Assembly (NCBI RefSeq): GCF_000224515.1 | Contig: NZ_AGAF01000179.1 | Coordinates: 1-44,621, forward strand | Origin: Desulfosporosinus sp. OT | Lineage (GTDB): Bacteria; Bacillota; Desulfitobacteriia; Desulfitobacteriales; Desulfitobacteriaceae | Direction: 5' to 3' | Length of the DNA: 44,621 nucleotides | Shown here: positions 25,729 to 34,987 of the stretch, piece after piece | How positions within the stretch are numbered: position 1 is the stretch's first letter | Layout of the letters: every line of letters starts with the position of its first letter | Notes under the pieces: model-generated | Databases searched by the model: none | The model's input: only the letters and a program-made list of their open reading frames with translations | Told to the model about the DNA's origin: nothing | Translations under genes and position numbers: made by a program

Positions 25729-26412
25729 CTAACCAACCTCGAGCCCTCGAAAAGCCAAGGACAAATTATCTTTAGACAACAAAGTTAATCTCTTCAAATT
25801 CTGTTTGTCCCAAGTAGTTTTTTTAAGATCCGTGCCTCTGCAGCCTTGAATGACATAATTTGAATCAATTTCGAAATCCGAAATAATGCAGGGTATATCC
25901 TCTGCTTCGAGTTCAGGGCAAAGTGTTGTTCTGAATTCATGAGCAAGTCCGCTATTTTTTATGACTCCTGCACTTTGCCGAATTGCCGCTAACTCCAACA
26001 GGCTTGTCCCTATAATACTTTCATATTTGGAGAGCGGAGCCTTTATGTCCATGGCGATAAAATCCAGCAGCTCATCTTCTATCAATGCTCTTATAATATC
26101 CGGATTGGTTCCATTTGTGTCAAGCTTAACGAGTAAATTCATGGCTTTCAATTCTTCGATGAAAACATATAGATTCGCTTGTAATGTCGGTTCCCCACCG
26201 CTTACAACCACTGCATCGATCATTCCTTTTCTTTTTGCAAGCCATTCAAAAATTTCTTCAGTTAGAATACTGTTTGAAGTGTCATTAAGATCTAGTAGAC
26301 CGGCGTTGTGACAATAACCACATCTTAAATTACAGCCTTGAGTAAAAACCACAGAGGCTATCTTGCCTGGATAATCCACAAAGGATGTCTTTACAAATCC
26401 TGCAATATTCAA
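25729..26412 (-). CDS. nrdG: Anaerobic ribonucleoside-triphosphate reductase activating protein
   Basis: Radical SAM activase that installs the glycyl radical on NrdD. The CxxxCxxC cluster motif is QGCNLRCGYCHNAGLL near residues 25-40; PGKIASVVF precedes it. At 227 residues it is of the longer NrdG2-type (TIGR02495). The start is TTG 26412, preceded by AGAGGTGG and overlapping the nrdD stop (TTGA). The open frame continues far upstream inside nrdD but is only nrdD in another frame. Co-transcribed with nrdD under the cobalamin riboswitch. Confidence 0.92.
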   Translation of the reverse strand: MNIAGFVKTSFVDYPGKIASVVFTQGCNLRCGYCHNAGLLDLNDTSNSILTEEIFEWLAKRKGMIDAVVVSGGEPTLQANLYVFIEELKAMNLLVKLDTNGTNPDIIRALIEDELLDFIAMDIKAPLSKYESIIGTSLLELAAIRQSAGVIKNSGLAHEFRTTLCPELEAEDIPCIISDFEIDSNYVIQGCRGTDLKKTTWDKQNLKRLTLLSKDNLSLAFRGLEVG

Positions 26413-28499
26413 GCTACCACCTCTGGCATCATAAATTTTTTCCTCTGATTGTACTCTTCTTTCTTGCCAAGATTGTAGTTTTTGACCGGTCTCAGGTAGC
26501 CTGTCACTCTGGACCATACTTCGGCTTCAGCACCACATTCCGGGCAATTGAAATGTTCGCCGCTGATATATCCGTGAGTATCACAGATACTGAAGGTTGG
26601 CGTAATGGAAATATAGGGGATCTTGTGTTTGTTAAATATCTTTTGAATAAGCCGCTTACAGACCTCTATATCCTCAACCGCTTCCCCAAGATAGAGGTGC
26701 TGTACCGTTCCCCCTGTGTAAAGAGACTGCAATTCGTCTTGTAGCTCTAAAACCTCAAAAATATCGTCTGTATAACCTACTGGAAGTTGGGTTGAGTTTG
26801 AATAATAAGGAACTTCATCGCCAGCAGTAATAATTGAGTCATACCTTTTAGTATCTAACATGGCCAGGCGATAGGAGGTTCCCTCGGCAGGCGTCGCTTC
26901 TAAATTGTAGACATTTCCCGTCTCCTGTTGAAACTTGACTAGGAGCTCTCGCAAATAGTTCATGACCCTGACCGAAAACTCTCGACCTTCTTCTGTTTCA
27001 ATTCCTTTGCCCATAAAATTCAGTAAGGCCTCATTCATACCAACAATGCCAATCGTACTGAAATGATTGTGCCAATACTGTCCCGTCCGTTCTTTGGCAT
27101 GTCTCAAATAATAACAGGAATAAGGATAGAGTCCCCTATCAGACTGCTGCTCAATGATTTTTCGCTTGATTTCCAAAGCTGTACGGCCGATTACAGCCAT
27201 TTGTTTCAGACGTTCCATAAATTCCTGCTTTGTATGGGACAGATAAGCTAATCTGGGTAAGTTTATAGTAAATACACCAATGGACCCTGTGAGCGGATTG
27301 CTTCCGAACAATCCTCCACCTCTTTTTCTAAGTTCTCCGGTATCCAATCTTAACCTACAGCACATGGATACGGCATCTTCAGGTGACAAATCCGAATTCA
27401 CATAATTGGCGAAATATGGGATACCATACTTGCAAGTTATTCTCATGAAGGCATCTGCTACTGGACTCTCCCAATCAAAGTCTGGGGTAATATTAATCGT
27501 TGGAATTGGGAAAGTAAACACTCTTCCCTTAGAATCTCCTTCCAGCATCACTTCACAAAACGCCAAGTTGAACATATCCAACTCTTCCTGAAAATCTCCA
27601 TATTTAGTCTCAGCATAAGTTCCCCCGATAATAATCGGCTCATCTCTCAACGTTGCAGGCACCTTGATGTCAAAGGTAAGGTTAGAGAAAGGGCATTGAA
27701 ATCCAACCCTTGTGGGAACATTGATGTTAAAAACAAACTCTTGCAAACACTGTTTGACTTGAGTAAATGTCAATTGGTCCTGCCTAATAAACGGCGCGCA
27801 AAAAGTGTCAAAGCTTGACCAAGCTTGAGCCCCCGCAGTTTCCCCTTGAGTGGTAAAGGTAGAATTAACGATTTGCCCAAGGAATGATCGTAAATGTTTG
27901 GCTGGACCACTTTCCACTTTGCCAGATACTCCTCCGAATCCGTCCAACAAGAGCTGCCTCAAATCCCAGCCTGCACAATAGGGCCCAAAAAAGCCTAGGT
28001 CATGGATGTGGCAGTCTCCGTTTTCATGCGCTTCGCGAACTTCCTGCGGATAGATTTCATAAAGCCAATACTTTTTAGTGAATGCTTCTCGTATATAATT
28101 GTTTAAACCATTAATACTTTTTTGGGTGTTCGCATTTTCACTAATTTGCCAATCTTTATCTCCTAAGTAGTCGGAAAACATGCCAATAGTCGCGCCAATA
28201 AGCGCATCCATCTCTCGGGTGCTTTTCCTTTTCTGGCGGTACAGTATAAAGGCTTTGGCTGTTTTGGCATGTCCATTTTCGATGAGGACTTTTTCGACGA
28301 TATCTTGGATCGATTCTACATCGGGTTGCTTGTCCCGATAATTATTTTGTAAGACTTCAACAACCTGTCTGCCTATCTCCTCGGCACGCTCAAAGTTTGA
28401 TCCTCCACAAGCCGTAGCAGCTTTAAAAATAGCATGTACAATTTTCTCTTGATTGAAAGGCTCAATTCTTCCATTTCTTTTAATGATTTCTGCTATCAT
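26409..28499 (-). CDS. nrdD: Anaerobic (class III) ribonucleoside-triphosphate reductase
   Basis: Reduces ribonucleotides without oxygen or B12 using a glycyl radical. An N-terminal ATP-cone (about residues 1-90, IIKRNGRIEPFNQEKIVHAI) gives allosteric control. The catalytic barrel follows. The C-terminus has the zinc-binding CDTHGY...CPECG and the radical glycine in RVTGYL at about residue 667. The length of 696 is normal. It is preceded by a cobalamin riboswitch and terminator, so synthesis should fall when B12 is plentiful and a B12-dependent class II reductase elsewhere can take over. That second enzyme is not in the window. Confidence 0.96.
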   Translation of the reverse strand: MIAEIIKRNGRIEPFNQEKIVHAIFKAATACGGSNFERAEEIGRQVVEVLQNNYRDKQPDVESIQDIVEKVLIENGHAKTAKAFILYRQKRKSTREMDALIGATIGMFSDYLGDKDWQISENANTQKSINGLNNYIREAFTKKYWLYEIYPQEVREAHENGDCHIHDLGFFGPYCAGWDLRQLLLDGFGGVSGKVESGPAKHLRSFLGQIVNSTFTTQGETAGAQAWSSFDTFCAPFIRQDQLTFTQVKQCLQEFVFNINVPTRVGFQCPFSNLTFDIKVPATLRDEPIIIGGTYAETKYGDFQEELDMFNLAFCEVMLEGDSKGRVFTFPIPTINITPDFDWESPVADAFMRITCKYGIPYFANYVNSDLSPEDAVSMCCRLRLDTGELRKRGGGLFGSNPLTGSIGVFTINLPRLAYLSHTKQEFMERLKQMAVIGRTALEIKRKIIEQQSDRGLYPYSCYYLRHAKERTGQYWHNHFSTIGIVGMNEALLNFMGKGIETEEGREFSVRVMNYLRELLVKFQQETGNVYNLEATPAEGTSYRLAMLDTKRYDSIITAGDEVPYYSNSTQLPVGYTDDIFEVLELQDELQSLYTGGTVQHLYLGEAVEDIEVCKRLIQKIFNKHKIPYISITPTFSICDTHGYISGEHFNCPECGAEAEVWSRVTGYLRPVKNYNLGKKEEYNQRKKFMMPEVVA

Positions 28500-28526
28500 C
28501 GCTTACATAACCTCCAACTTTCTCAA

Positions 28527-28562
28527 TTAAAAAACCTCTCGACGCTGAGCGCCAAGAGGCTG
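28527..28562 (-). terminator. Expression-platform terminator of the nrdD riboswitch
   Basis: Minus strand CCTCTTGGCGC, CTCA-type loop, GCGTCGAGAGG (one or two G-T pairs) and six Ts. It is placed between the aptamer and nrdD. Confidence 0.8.
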
Positions 28563-28611
28563 TATATGTCCCTAAATACAATCCTATTTATAGAACCCCC
28601 TATCGCTCGTA

Positions 28612-28812
28612 GAGTTATTGGTTCATCAGATAAAGGCAGGTCTTCTGACTTTGGTTCATTAAACGTTCCAGGCCATCCAGTATTTACCGGTGGCTATCGT
28701 ATGAAACATCTCCCCATTACAGTGGCGGGACCGTGCAGGACTTTACCTGCTTCCCTTTTAAGCTGTACTCTTAGTACTTGCACCTTTATTTTCCAATATT
28801 TACTTACTATTA
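28612..28812 (-). promoter_or_regulatory. Cobalamin riboswitch controlling nrdDG
   Basis: The minus strand shows the B12-aptamer landmarks in order: AAAGGTGC at the 5' side, AAAAGGGAAGCAGGT, CCTGCACGGTCCCGCCACTG, and near the 3' end GTCAGAAGACCTGCC. TTGACA with TAACAT 18 bases later upstream (about 28805-28840) is the likely promoter. A terminator follows before nrdD. Confidence 0.92.
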
Positions 28813-28959
28813 TGTTACTCCATATTAGTCAAATGTGTCAACCATGAATCTGACTGTCTGAATCTGATTCATGGCTTTTTATCTTCAAAACCTTCCTCTC
28901 TCTGGAATTTCGACAGTTTGTTCATATTTTAGCTAGCACTTGTTTAATTTCTTAAATTC

Positions 28960-29610
28960 TTACATTTTTCTACCTTTAATCACATACCAGTCTTTATCAC
29001 CATGTTTATCTTTGATTCCCTCTAGTAATATTCCTTCTACCTCGGTTAAACCAGCCTCTTCAAAAGCTGATACAAACATTTCTTTAGTACCACTTTTTAG
29101 AGGTAGCATATCTTCAATTTCCTGGCTATAGTGATTATTGCCAACCTTCCCTTCCCCTATTGAACAAAAGCACAAGAGCGCCCCGCCAGATTTAAGTACC
29201 CTCTGCCATTCCTTTAAAGCCACCTCCGGCTGCAGCAGCGTCCACATCACACTGCGGTTCATAATGACATCCTTACAGTCATCGGGGAAAGGCAATTGTT
29301 CGACAGCGCCTTTACGAAAATCTATTGCCAAGCCTTTCTCAACGGCGTGCTGCTTGGCAATGGTCATCATCCCTTCCGAGATATCCACTCCCGTGCACTT
29401 ATAACCCAGTGCAGCAGCTTTTAAAATCAAAAAGCCTGTTCCTGTCCCCACGTCTAAGACTTCGATACTCTGATCCTGACCCAGATGGGTCTTTAAAGTA
29501 CTCTCCCAACGTGTCGCATCTTCTGCACTAAGATGTCCATGATGCCGTTCATCATAACTTTTGGCATGGGTATTCCAGCGCTCCTCAATATTTTCAAGAA
29601 CTTCACTCAT
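28960..29610 (-). CDS. Class I SAM-dependent methyltransferase ending the nik operon
   Basis: A 216-residue methyltransferase with motif I VLDVGTGTGFLILKAA near residues 42-57, VDISEGM near 68 and a post-I region typical of UbiE/type-11 enzymes. It starts 58 bases after the second nickel-type ATPase gene behind AGGAGGGG at ATG 29610; an in-frame ATG seven codons upstream has no ribosome-binding site. The substrate is unknown. Its place at the end of a nickel-type importer operon, together with the FmdE-linked methyltransferase in another leader-controlled unit, hints at modifying a metal ligand. That is inference. Confidence 0.82.
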   Translation of the reverse strand: MSEVLENIEERWNTHAKSYDERHHGHLSAEDATRWESTLKTHLGQDQSIEVLDVGTGTGFLILKAAALGYKCTGVDISEGMMTIAKQHAVEKGLAIDFRKGAVEQLPFPDDCKDVIMNRSVMWTLLQPEVALKEWQRVLKSGGALLCFCSIGEGKVGNNHYSQEIEDMLPLKSGTKEMFVSAFEEAGLTEVEGILLEGIKDKHGDKDWYVIKGRKM

Positions 29611-29668
29611 CTTAACCCCTCCTGAATTCATTTCTTGATTTTGATTTTAATTTTTGAATTAACTTTAG

Positions 29669-30652
29669 TTACCGAATGAGATGGCAGGCCAAACTTCTTC
29701 CCTCTCCGATCGGGAGAAGTTTAGGCGTCTCCACTTCACATATGGGCTGACAATCTGGACAACGAGGATGAAACCTACATCCCTGAGGGAGGGCAAACGG
29801 ATTAGGTGGCTCACTGACAGCCAAGTCGAGCTTACTTTTGCGCTTTGACGGATCCAGGATTGGGAGTGAAGAGATCAACAGTTTGGTGTACGGGTGCAAG
29901 GGGTTCCGAAAAATACTTTCCGTATCTCCCACTTCCAAAAACTTACCCAAATACATGACAGCCATCCGCTGGGTCATGACCCGCACAATTCTGAGATTAT
30001 GCGAAATGTACAGTAACCCAATCCCTTTCTGTTCCTGCCTCGTTTTCAACAAATCGAGCACCTGAGCCTGAACGGACAGGTCCAGGGAGGCAGCCGGTTC
30101 ATCGGCCACAATAAACTCCGGCTCTAAAGCTAACGCCCTTGCTAAGCCTACTCTTTGCCTTTGTCCCCCTGAGAGCTCATGCGGATGCCTTTCCAGTAAT
30201 TCTGAGCCTAGATTAACCAGTTCCAGTAACTGACTGATCCTTGGGTCATTGTCTCGTTGACCTCTTTGACCTCCTTGAGTTCCTGGATATCGTTTAAACG
30301 GCTCTGCCAGCAAGCGAGCTACTGTATATCTGGGATCCAAGGAATTATCGGCATCTTGAAAGATGGGCTGCAATTTAACACGCAGATTCTTCATCCTTTT
30401 GTTCGAGAGGGAATAAAGATCTGTGTCCTTATAATAGACGTTTCCCTCTGTCCGTTCTGAAAGACGCAGCAGTAACCTGCCTACCGTCGATTTGCCGCAC
30501 CCACTTTCCCCAACCAGCCCAAAACTTTCCCCTTCGGCAATCGAGAAAGAAAGATCATCGACTGCCTTCACCGGCTGGCGTGCCCAAAACCTCAAATCAT
30601 TTTTAGGATAATAGTATTTAGTTAGCCTTTCGGCTCGCATCAAATTGGACAA
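29669..30652 (-). CDS. nikE: Nickel/peptide-type ABC transporter ATP-binding protein (NikE/DppF-like)
   Basis: A 327-residue ATPase of the Opp/Dpp/Nik class. Walker A GESGCGKST is near residue 52, the Q-loop FQDADNSLDP near 96, signature LSGGQRQRV near 163, Walker B FIVADEPAASLD near 183. The oligopeptide-type C-terminal extension has the cluster CRFHPRCPDCQPIC. Its start overlaps the preceding ATPase gene by 35 bases. Nickel as substrate is inferred from the DUF4198 gene and leader E. Confidence 0.88.
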   Translation of the reverse strand: MSNLMRAERLTKYYYPKNDLRFWARQPVKAVDDLSFSIAEGESFGLVGESGCGKSTVGRLLLRLSERTEGNVYYKDTDLYSLSNKRMKNLRVKLQPIFQDADNSLDPRYTVARLLAEPFKRYPGTQGGQRGQRDNDPRISQLLELVNLGSELLERHPHELSGGQRQRVGLARALALEPEFIVADEPAASLDLSVQAQVLDLLKTRQEQKGIGLLYISHNLRIVRVMTQRMAVMYLGKFLEVGDTESIFRNPLHPYTKLLISSLPILDPSKRKSKLDLAVSEPPNPFALPQGCRFHPRCPDCQPICEVETPKLLPIGEGRSLACHLIR

Positions 30653-31580
30653 GATGGCACCTCTCCATCTTATTGTTTAGATAACTGGCCCGAGGCCGTA
30701 TTTCACCACATAAGCTGATCGCCTCAGGGCATCTGGCATAAAAAGGGCACCCCGGTAATTGATCTGTCAGGCTGGGGACATTTCCCTGAATCGGATTTAG
30801 GGAGTTGCCCTCCACTACCTTAATTAACGCTCTGGAATAAGGATGCCCTGGGGTAAAGAAGAAATCATGCACATTCGTAATTTCCAACAAATTCCCAGCA
30901 TACATCACGGCCACTCGATCGCCCATTTCCGCCACAACCCCCAAATCATGGGTGATCAAAAGCAAGGACATGGCATAACGAGTTTTTAAATCACGCAGCA
31001 ACTGGATGATCTGATATTGAACCGTCACATCCAAAGACGTCGTCGGCTCATCGGCAATGAGCAAGCTCGGTTGACAGGCCAAAGCCATGGCAATCATGAC
31101 CCGCTGCTGCATACCGCCGCTCAGTTCATGGGGATAATCTCGAATACGCCGTGCCGAAATGCCCACTTCTTCGATCAGCCGCTTGGCCCCCCTACGAGCT
31201 TCTTGCTTAGAACACTCGTTATTGACTCCATAGGCTTCCATTATTTGCTCACCAATGCTCATGACCGGATTTAAACATCCCATCGGTTGTTCGAAGATCA
31301 TTGCTATTTCCCGGCCCCTGACCAGCTTCTGTTCGGGGGTTGAGTAAGGCAAGAGGTTGCTTCCCCTATACCACACCCCCCCATTCACCAAAGCATTAGC
31401 CGGCAACAAACCCAAGATCGCCAGGGCTACGACGCTTTTTCCACACCCAGACTCTCCAACAAGACAAAAGGTCTCTTGGGGCTTGACCTCAAAACTAATC
31501 CGGTCCGCCGCCCTCACCGGACCATGTCTGGTCCGGAATTCAACGGCTAGGTCCTGTACTTTCAATAACGTCTTTTCCAT
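30618..31580 (-). CDS. nikD: Nickel/peptide-type ABC transporter ATP-binding protein (NikD/DppD-like)
   Basis: A 320-residue ATPase, partner of the next one. Walker A GESGCGKSV is near residue 41, signature ELSGGMQQRV near 156, Walker B LLIADEPTTSLD near 176, and C-terminal CPFYARCPEAISLC matches the oligopeptide-type extension. It directly follows nikC, with adjacent stop and start, so it belongs to the same operon. Confidence 0.88.
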   Translation of the reverse strand: MEKTLLKVQDLAVEFRTRHGPVRAADRISFEVKPQETFCLVGESGCGKSVVALAILGLLPANALVNGGVWYRGSNLLPYSTPEQKLVRGREIAMIFEQPMGCLNPVMSIGEQIMEAYGVNNECSKQEARRGAKRLIEEVGISARRIRDYPHELSGGMQQRVMIAMALACQPSLLIADEPTTSLDVTVQYQIIQLLRDLKTRYAMSLLLITHDLGVVAEMGDRVAVMYAGNLLEITNVHDFFFTPGHPYSRALIKVVEGNSLNPIQGNVPSLTDQLPGCPFYARCPEAISLCGEIRPRASYLNNKMERCHLVQFDASRKAN

Positions 31581-32396
31581 TTACAGTTCAAATTCCTTTC
31601 TGAGACTGGGATCCATAAAATCCCTCAAGCCATCTCCAAATAAGTTAAAACCCAACACTGTGCTCATAATCATCAACCCCGGAAAGATGAAAAGATGCGG
31701 CGCCGAACCCATAAACGAACTTGCTTCATTAAGCATACTGCCCCACTCAGGCGTTGGCGGTTGCGCCCCTAAACCTATAAAACTCAAACCACAAATTGCC
31801 AAAATAGTATGGCTTGCTTTGAACGTTGTATAAACAATCACCGGATGAACCGCATTGGGCAAAATATGATCCTTCATGATCTCCCAGGTGCTAAAGCCCA
31901 TGGCTCGAGCAGCTTCGACATAGGGTAAGTTTTTCAGGGCCAGAACACTACTCCGCACCATCCTGGCAAACCCTACCCAAGAAGTAAGGACCAGGGCTAG
32001 GATAATATTAGCCAAGGAGGGCCCCAAGATGCCCGTAATGGCAATTGGCAAGATAAATGAAGGGAACGCCATCACCACATCGACCAAACGCATCAAGATT
32101 TCATCAATAATACCACCATAATAACCCGCTATTGCGCCAACGACTGTTCCTATGACCAGACAAGCCCAGACAACGCTAAAGGAAGCCGTTATGGAGGTCC
32201 TCGTTGCATAAATAATTCGACTTAACAAATCCCTGCCCAGCTGGTCAGTTCCCATAGGATGTTGCCAACTGATTCCCTGCAATCTCTCGTGCATATCTAC
32301 TTGAAACGGGTCTTTGGGCGTTAAAAGTGGAGCAACAGAAGCTAGAAACACAAGCAATACGATAAACGCCAGGCCTAACCAGATCGATTTCAGCAC
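31581..32396 (-). CDS. nikC: Nickel/peptide-type ABC transporter permease (NikC/DppC-like)
   Basis: A 271-residue inner-membrane permease with an N-terminal helix, a PLLTPKDPF linker typical of DppC/NikC, HPMGTDQLGRDLLSR, and the ATPase-contact EAA loop EAARAMGFSTWEIMKDHILPN near residues 165-185. It lies four bases after nikB and directly before nikD. Confidence 0.9.
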   Translation of the reverse strand: MLKSIWLGLAFIVLLVFLASVAPLLTPKDPFQVDMHERLQGISWQHPMGTDQLGRDLLSRIIYATRTSITASFSVVWACLVIGTVVGAIAGYYGGIIDEILMRLVDVVMAFPSFILPIAITGILGPSLANIILALVLTSWVGFARMVRSSVLALKNLPYVEAARAMGFSTWEIMKDHILPNAVHPVIVYTTFKASHTILAICGLSFIGLGAQPPTPEWGSMLNEASSFMGSAPHLFIFPGLMIMSTVLGFNLFGDGLRDFMDPSLRKEFEL

Positions 32397-32400
32397 CTGT

Positions 32401-33345
32401 TTAGCCTCCTTTTGTTTTGTAGGTTATCCTGGGATCAAGGAAGACATATAACAGATCCAACACTAGATTGATACCCACAAACGTAAGCGCACTCATAAAA
32501 ACAAAGCCTTGGATTACTGGTATATCACGCTCACCGGCAGCTTGGACCAAAAAGCGACCCAAACCCGGCCAAGCAAATAACATTTCCACAATTACTGCCC
32601 CGCCCACCATATGACTGACACGTAAGCCTAACGCCGTAAGCACAGGGATTAGCGCATTCCTCAAGACATGCTGCGTAAGGATCACTCTATCTTTTAGTCC
32701 TTTGGCCTTAGCCGTCCGCACAAAGTTGCGCCACAACACCTCCATCACGCTCGTTCTTGTAAGCCTCATCAATTCCATAGCACCTGTAATCCCCATGGTT
32801 AGGGCTGGAAGGATGATATTCGCCGGTTTTTCATACCCCGATGCCGGCAACCAATGAAGCTTAACTGCAAAAATATAGACCAAAAGCATCCCCAACCAGA
32901 AACTGGGCAACGATATACCTGCCAAAGCTATTACCCTGAATAGATTATCTAATCTGGAATTAGGCTTAAGTGCAACCAAGGTGCCCAAAGGTAAGGCTAT
33001 AGCCAAGGATATAAGCTGGGCGACGATAAATAACTTAGCTGAGGCAGAAAATTTTTGTCTAAACATGACGGATACATTCTCTTTGGTGCTCAACGAAGTA
33101 CCAAAGTCAACCACTGCCGCTTTTTTTAACCAAGTCGTATACTGAACCAGCATGGGCTTGTCCAAGCCATTTTCCTGATTGAATTGATCGATTTGTCTCT
33201 GACTCGGTTCGCCTTGCAATTCTTTTTGGAGGATCAACCGAGCAGGCTCACCTGGGCTTAGATAGACTAAGGCAAAGGAGATGAATGAAATTACCAGCAA
33301 TACCGGAACTAATAGCACAACTCTTCTAAAGATATAATAAGCCAG
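32401..33345 (-). CDS. nikB: Nickel/peptide-type ABC transporter permease (NikB/DppB-like), probable CTG start
   Basis: A permease of the DppB/NikB class with a family N-terminus YYIFRRVVLLVPVLLVISF and an EAA loop TAKAKGLKDRVILTQHVLRNA near residues 205-225. The start needs care. A GTG at 33318 would cut off the conserved first residues AYYIFRR. Seven to nine bases after a strong GGGAGGTG the in-frame codon is CTG (33345), giving the family-typical MAYYIFRRV. No ATG, GTG or TTG fits there, so a rare CTG start is likely. Confidence 0.88.
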   Translation of the reverse strand: MAYYIFRRVVLLVPVLLVISFISFALVYLSPGEPARLILQKELQGEPSQRQIDQFNQENGLDKPMLVQYTTWLKKAAVVDFGTSLSTKENVSVMFRQKFSASAKLFIVAQLISLAIALPLGTLVALKPNSRLDNLFRVIALAGISLPSFWLGMLLVYIFAVKLHWLPASGYEKPANIILPALTMGITGAMELMRLTRTSVMEVLWRNFVRTAKAKGLKDRVILTQHVLRNALIPVLTALGLRVSHMVGGAVIVEMLFAWPGLGRFLVQAAGERDIPVIQGFVFMSALTFVGINLVLDLLYVFLDPRITYKTKGG

Positions 33346-33378
33346 ATTTCCACACCTCCCTGAGCCCGCAATCTGCTC

Positions 33379-34956
33379 CTACTTCTTTTTCTCTACAACC
33401 ACATTGTCAAAACGAGGTTCGGAACTCACATACTCAATATTCTTGATGTTCGGTTTAGCCACTACAAAAACTGCTTCATTATAAAGTGGTATCCCGGCAG
33501 CCTGATCTTTGATTAGGCTATAAAGTGTTTTGAAAGAGTTTAACCGTTCTTGCTCATCGAAAGAGGTTACTGCTTTTGCTAACACAGGGGTTATCTGAGG
33601 GGAGCTAAAATACCCGTACCCACCAAATTCCGCTGCTTGCGGATTAAATCTCCCGTCCAACCTGAGATAGGCGCGCCGTTCCGGTCCGCCGATATAATAA
33701 GAACGTAAATCCCAATCCCCTTTTTTATTTCTGTCCGAATAAACCCCCGCTTCCAAGACATCTAACTGTAGATCGATTCCAACCTTAGCCAATTGGGATT
33801 TGATCAATTCCGCTAATTTAACCTCATCAGGGTTTTGATTCTGTACAATCATCTTTGGCTTGTATCCTTCTGGAAAACCTGCTTGCTTAATGAGTTTCTT
33901 CGCCTCTTGTACATCATAGGAATACTCTTTCACTCCCGCTTCCTTCATAAACGGTGCTGAAGGAGAAAACAGTCCATCCTTAGCCGGATTAATCCACCCA
34001 TCAAATAAGGCTGCTAGGTCGTCTTTATTGATAGCATAATTTATCCCTTGGCGCACTGTTACGTTATTCCACAAATCCTTCTTATAATTAAACGCCAGCG
34101 CAGTGGTCATGGGAAGTTCTTTCTTCAAAACCTGAAAACCGTCATCCTTCAGAGACTTAAGCAAATTTCGGGGAGTATAGGCCGATCCGCCATGATAGTA
34201 ATCGACAACAACATCCGCATCTCCCGACCTTAACGCCAACACACGAGCTTCAGCCTGGGGAATATCTTTAACCGTCACTTTTTGCAACGTCGGTTTTTTT
34301 TCGTAATAATTGTCATTTGGAGCAAAAACTGTGTACTGGTCTTTTTTGTAATCTATCACTTTCCAAGGACCCGTACCGATAAGTGTAGCAAAGGGTGCCG
34401 CAGGATCGTCCTTAGGCTCTACTGAAGTTGGACTCAAGATACTGCATTGATATTCAGCAAACGAGTTCATAACCAGATAGCCCTCTTGACCAGGAATAAT
34501 GCGAAAAGCCACCGTGTAAGGATCGACAACCTCTACCTTTTCCAACTTGCCTATTTGTGTCCATTGGTTGATGTTATATTTAATCAGGCGATCATAGGTG
34601 AATTTAACCGCCTCCGCTGTAAAGGGTGTACCATCCGAAAACTTAATATCCTTACGCAAATGGAAGATTATTGTTTTTCCATTATCCTGGATGTCCCAGG
34701 AAGCCGCTAAACTCGGTTGTATCTTTCCATCAATTATTTCCACCAATCGGTCTGTGGAGAATATTTTTAGCAACATATCTCCCGTTCCTTTAATCGATTT
34801 GGCATCCGTATCATTACCGTAAGCAATAGTCAATACCTGGGGTACATCTGAAGATCCGTTTTGAGGTTCTGTGACCTCCTTAGAACAACCGACCATGGAA
34901 GACATTGTTAATGAAAGAATTAAAAGTGCCATAAATAGTTTTGTGAAGTGTTTCAT
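33379..34956 (-). CDS. nikA: Nickel/peptide-type ABC transporter substrate-binding lipoprotein (NikA-like)
   Basis: A 525-residue family-5 extracellular solute-binding protein. The signal peptide ends in lipobox SMVGC (Cys at about 24), so it should be a lipoprotein on the outer face of the membrane. Family features include SLAASWDIQDNGKTIIFHLR and KFSDGTPFTAEAVKFTYDR near residues 85-130. It follows the DUF4198 gene by about 30 bases. The family binds peptides, nickel or nickel-chelates; nickel or a nickel-ligand complex is inferred from the neighbours. Confidence 0.88.
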   Translation of the reverse strand: MKHFTKLFMALLILSLTMSSMVGCSKEVTEPQNGSSDVPQVLTIAYGNDTDAKSIKGTGDMLLKIFSTDRLVEIIDGKIQPSLAASWDIQDNGKTIIFHLRKDIKFSDGTPFTAEAVKFTYDRLIKYNINQWTQIGKLEKVEVVDPYTVAFRIIPGQEGYLVMNSFAEYQCSILSPTSVEPKDDPAAPFATLIGTGPWKVIDYKKDQYTVFAPNDNYYEKKPTLQKVTVKDIPQAEARVLALRSGDADVVVDYYHGGSAYTPRNLLKSLKDDGFQVLKKELPMTTALAFNYKKDLWNNVTVRQGINYAINKDDLAALFDGWINPAKDGLFSPSAPFMKEAGVKEYSYDVQEAKKLIKQAGFPEGYKPKMIVQNQNPDEVKLAELIKSQLAKVGIDLQLDVLEAGVYSDRNKKGDWDLRSYYIGGPERRAYLRLDGRFNPQAAEFGGYGYFSSPQITPVLAKAVTSFDEQERLNSFKTLYSLIKDQAAGIPLYNEAVFVVAKPNIKNIEYVSSEPRFDNVVVEKKK

Positions 34957-34987
34957 CCCTATTCCTTTCCCCTCTCTAGCTGGGTAT

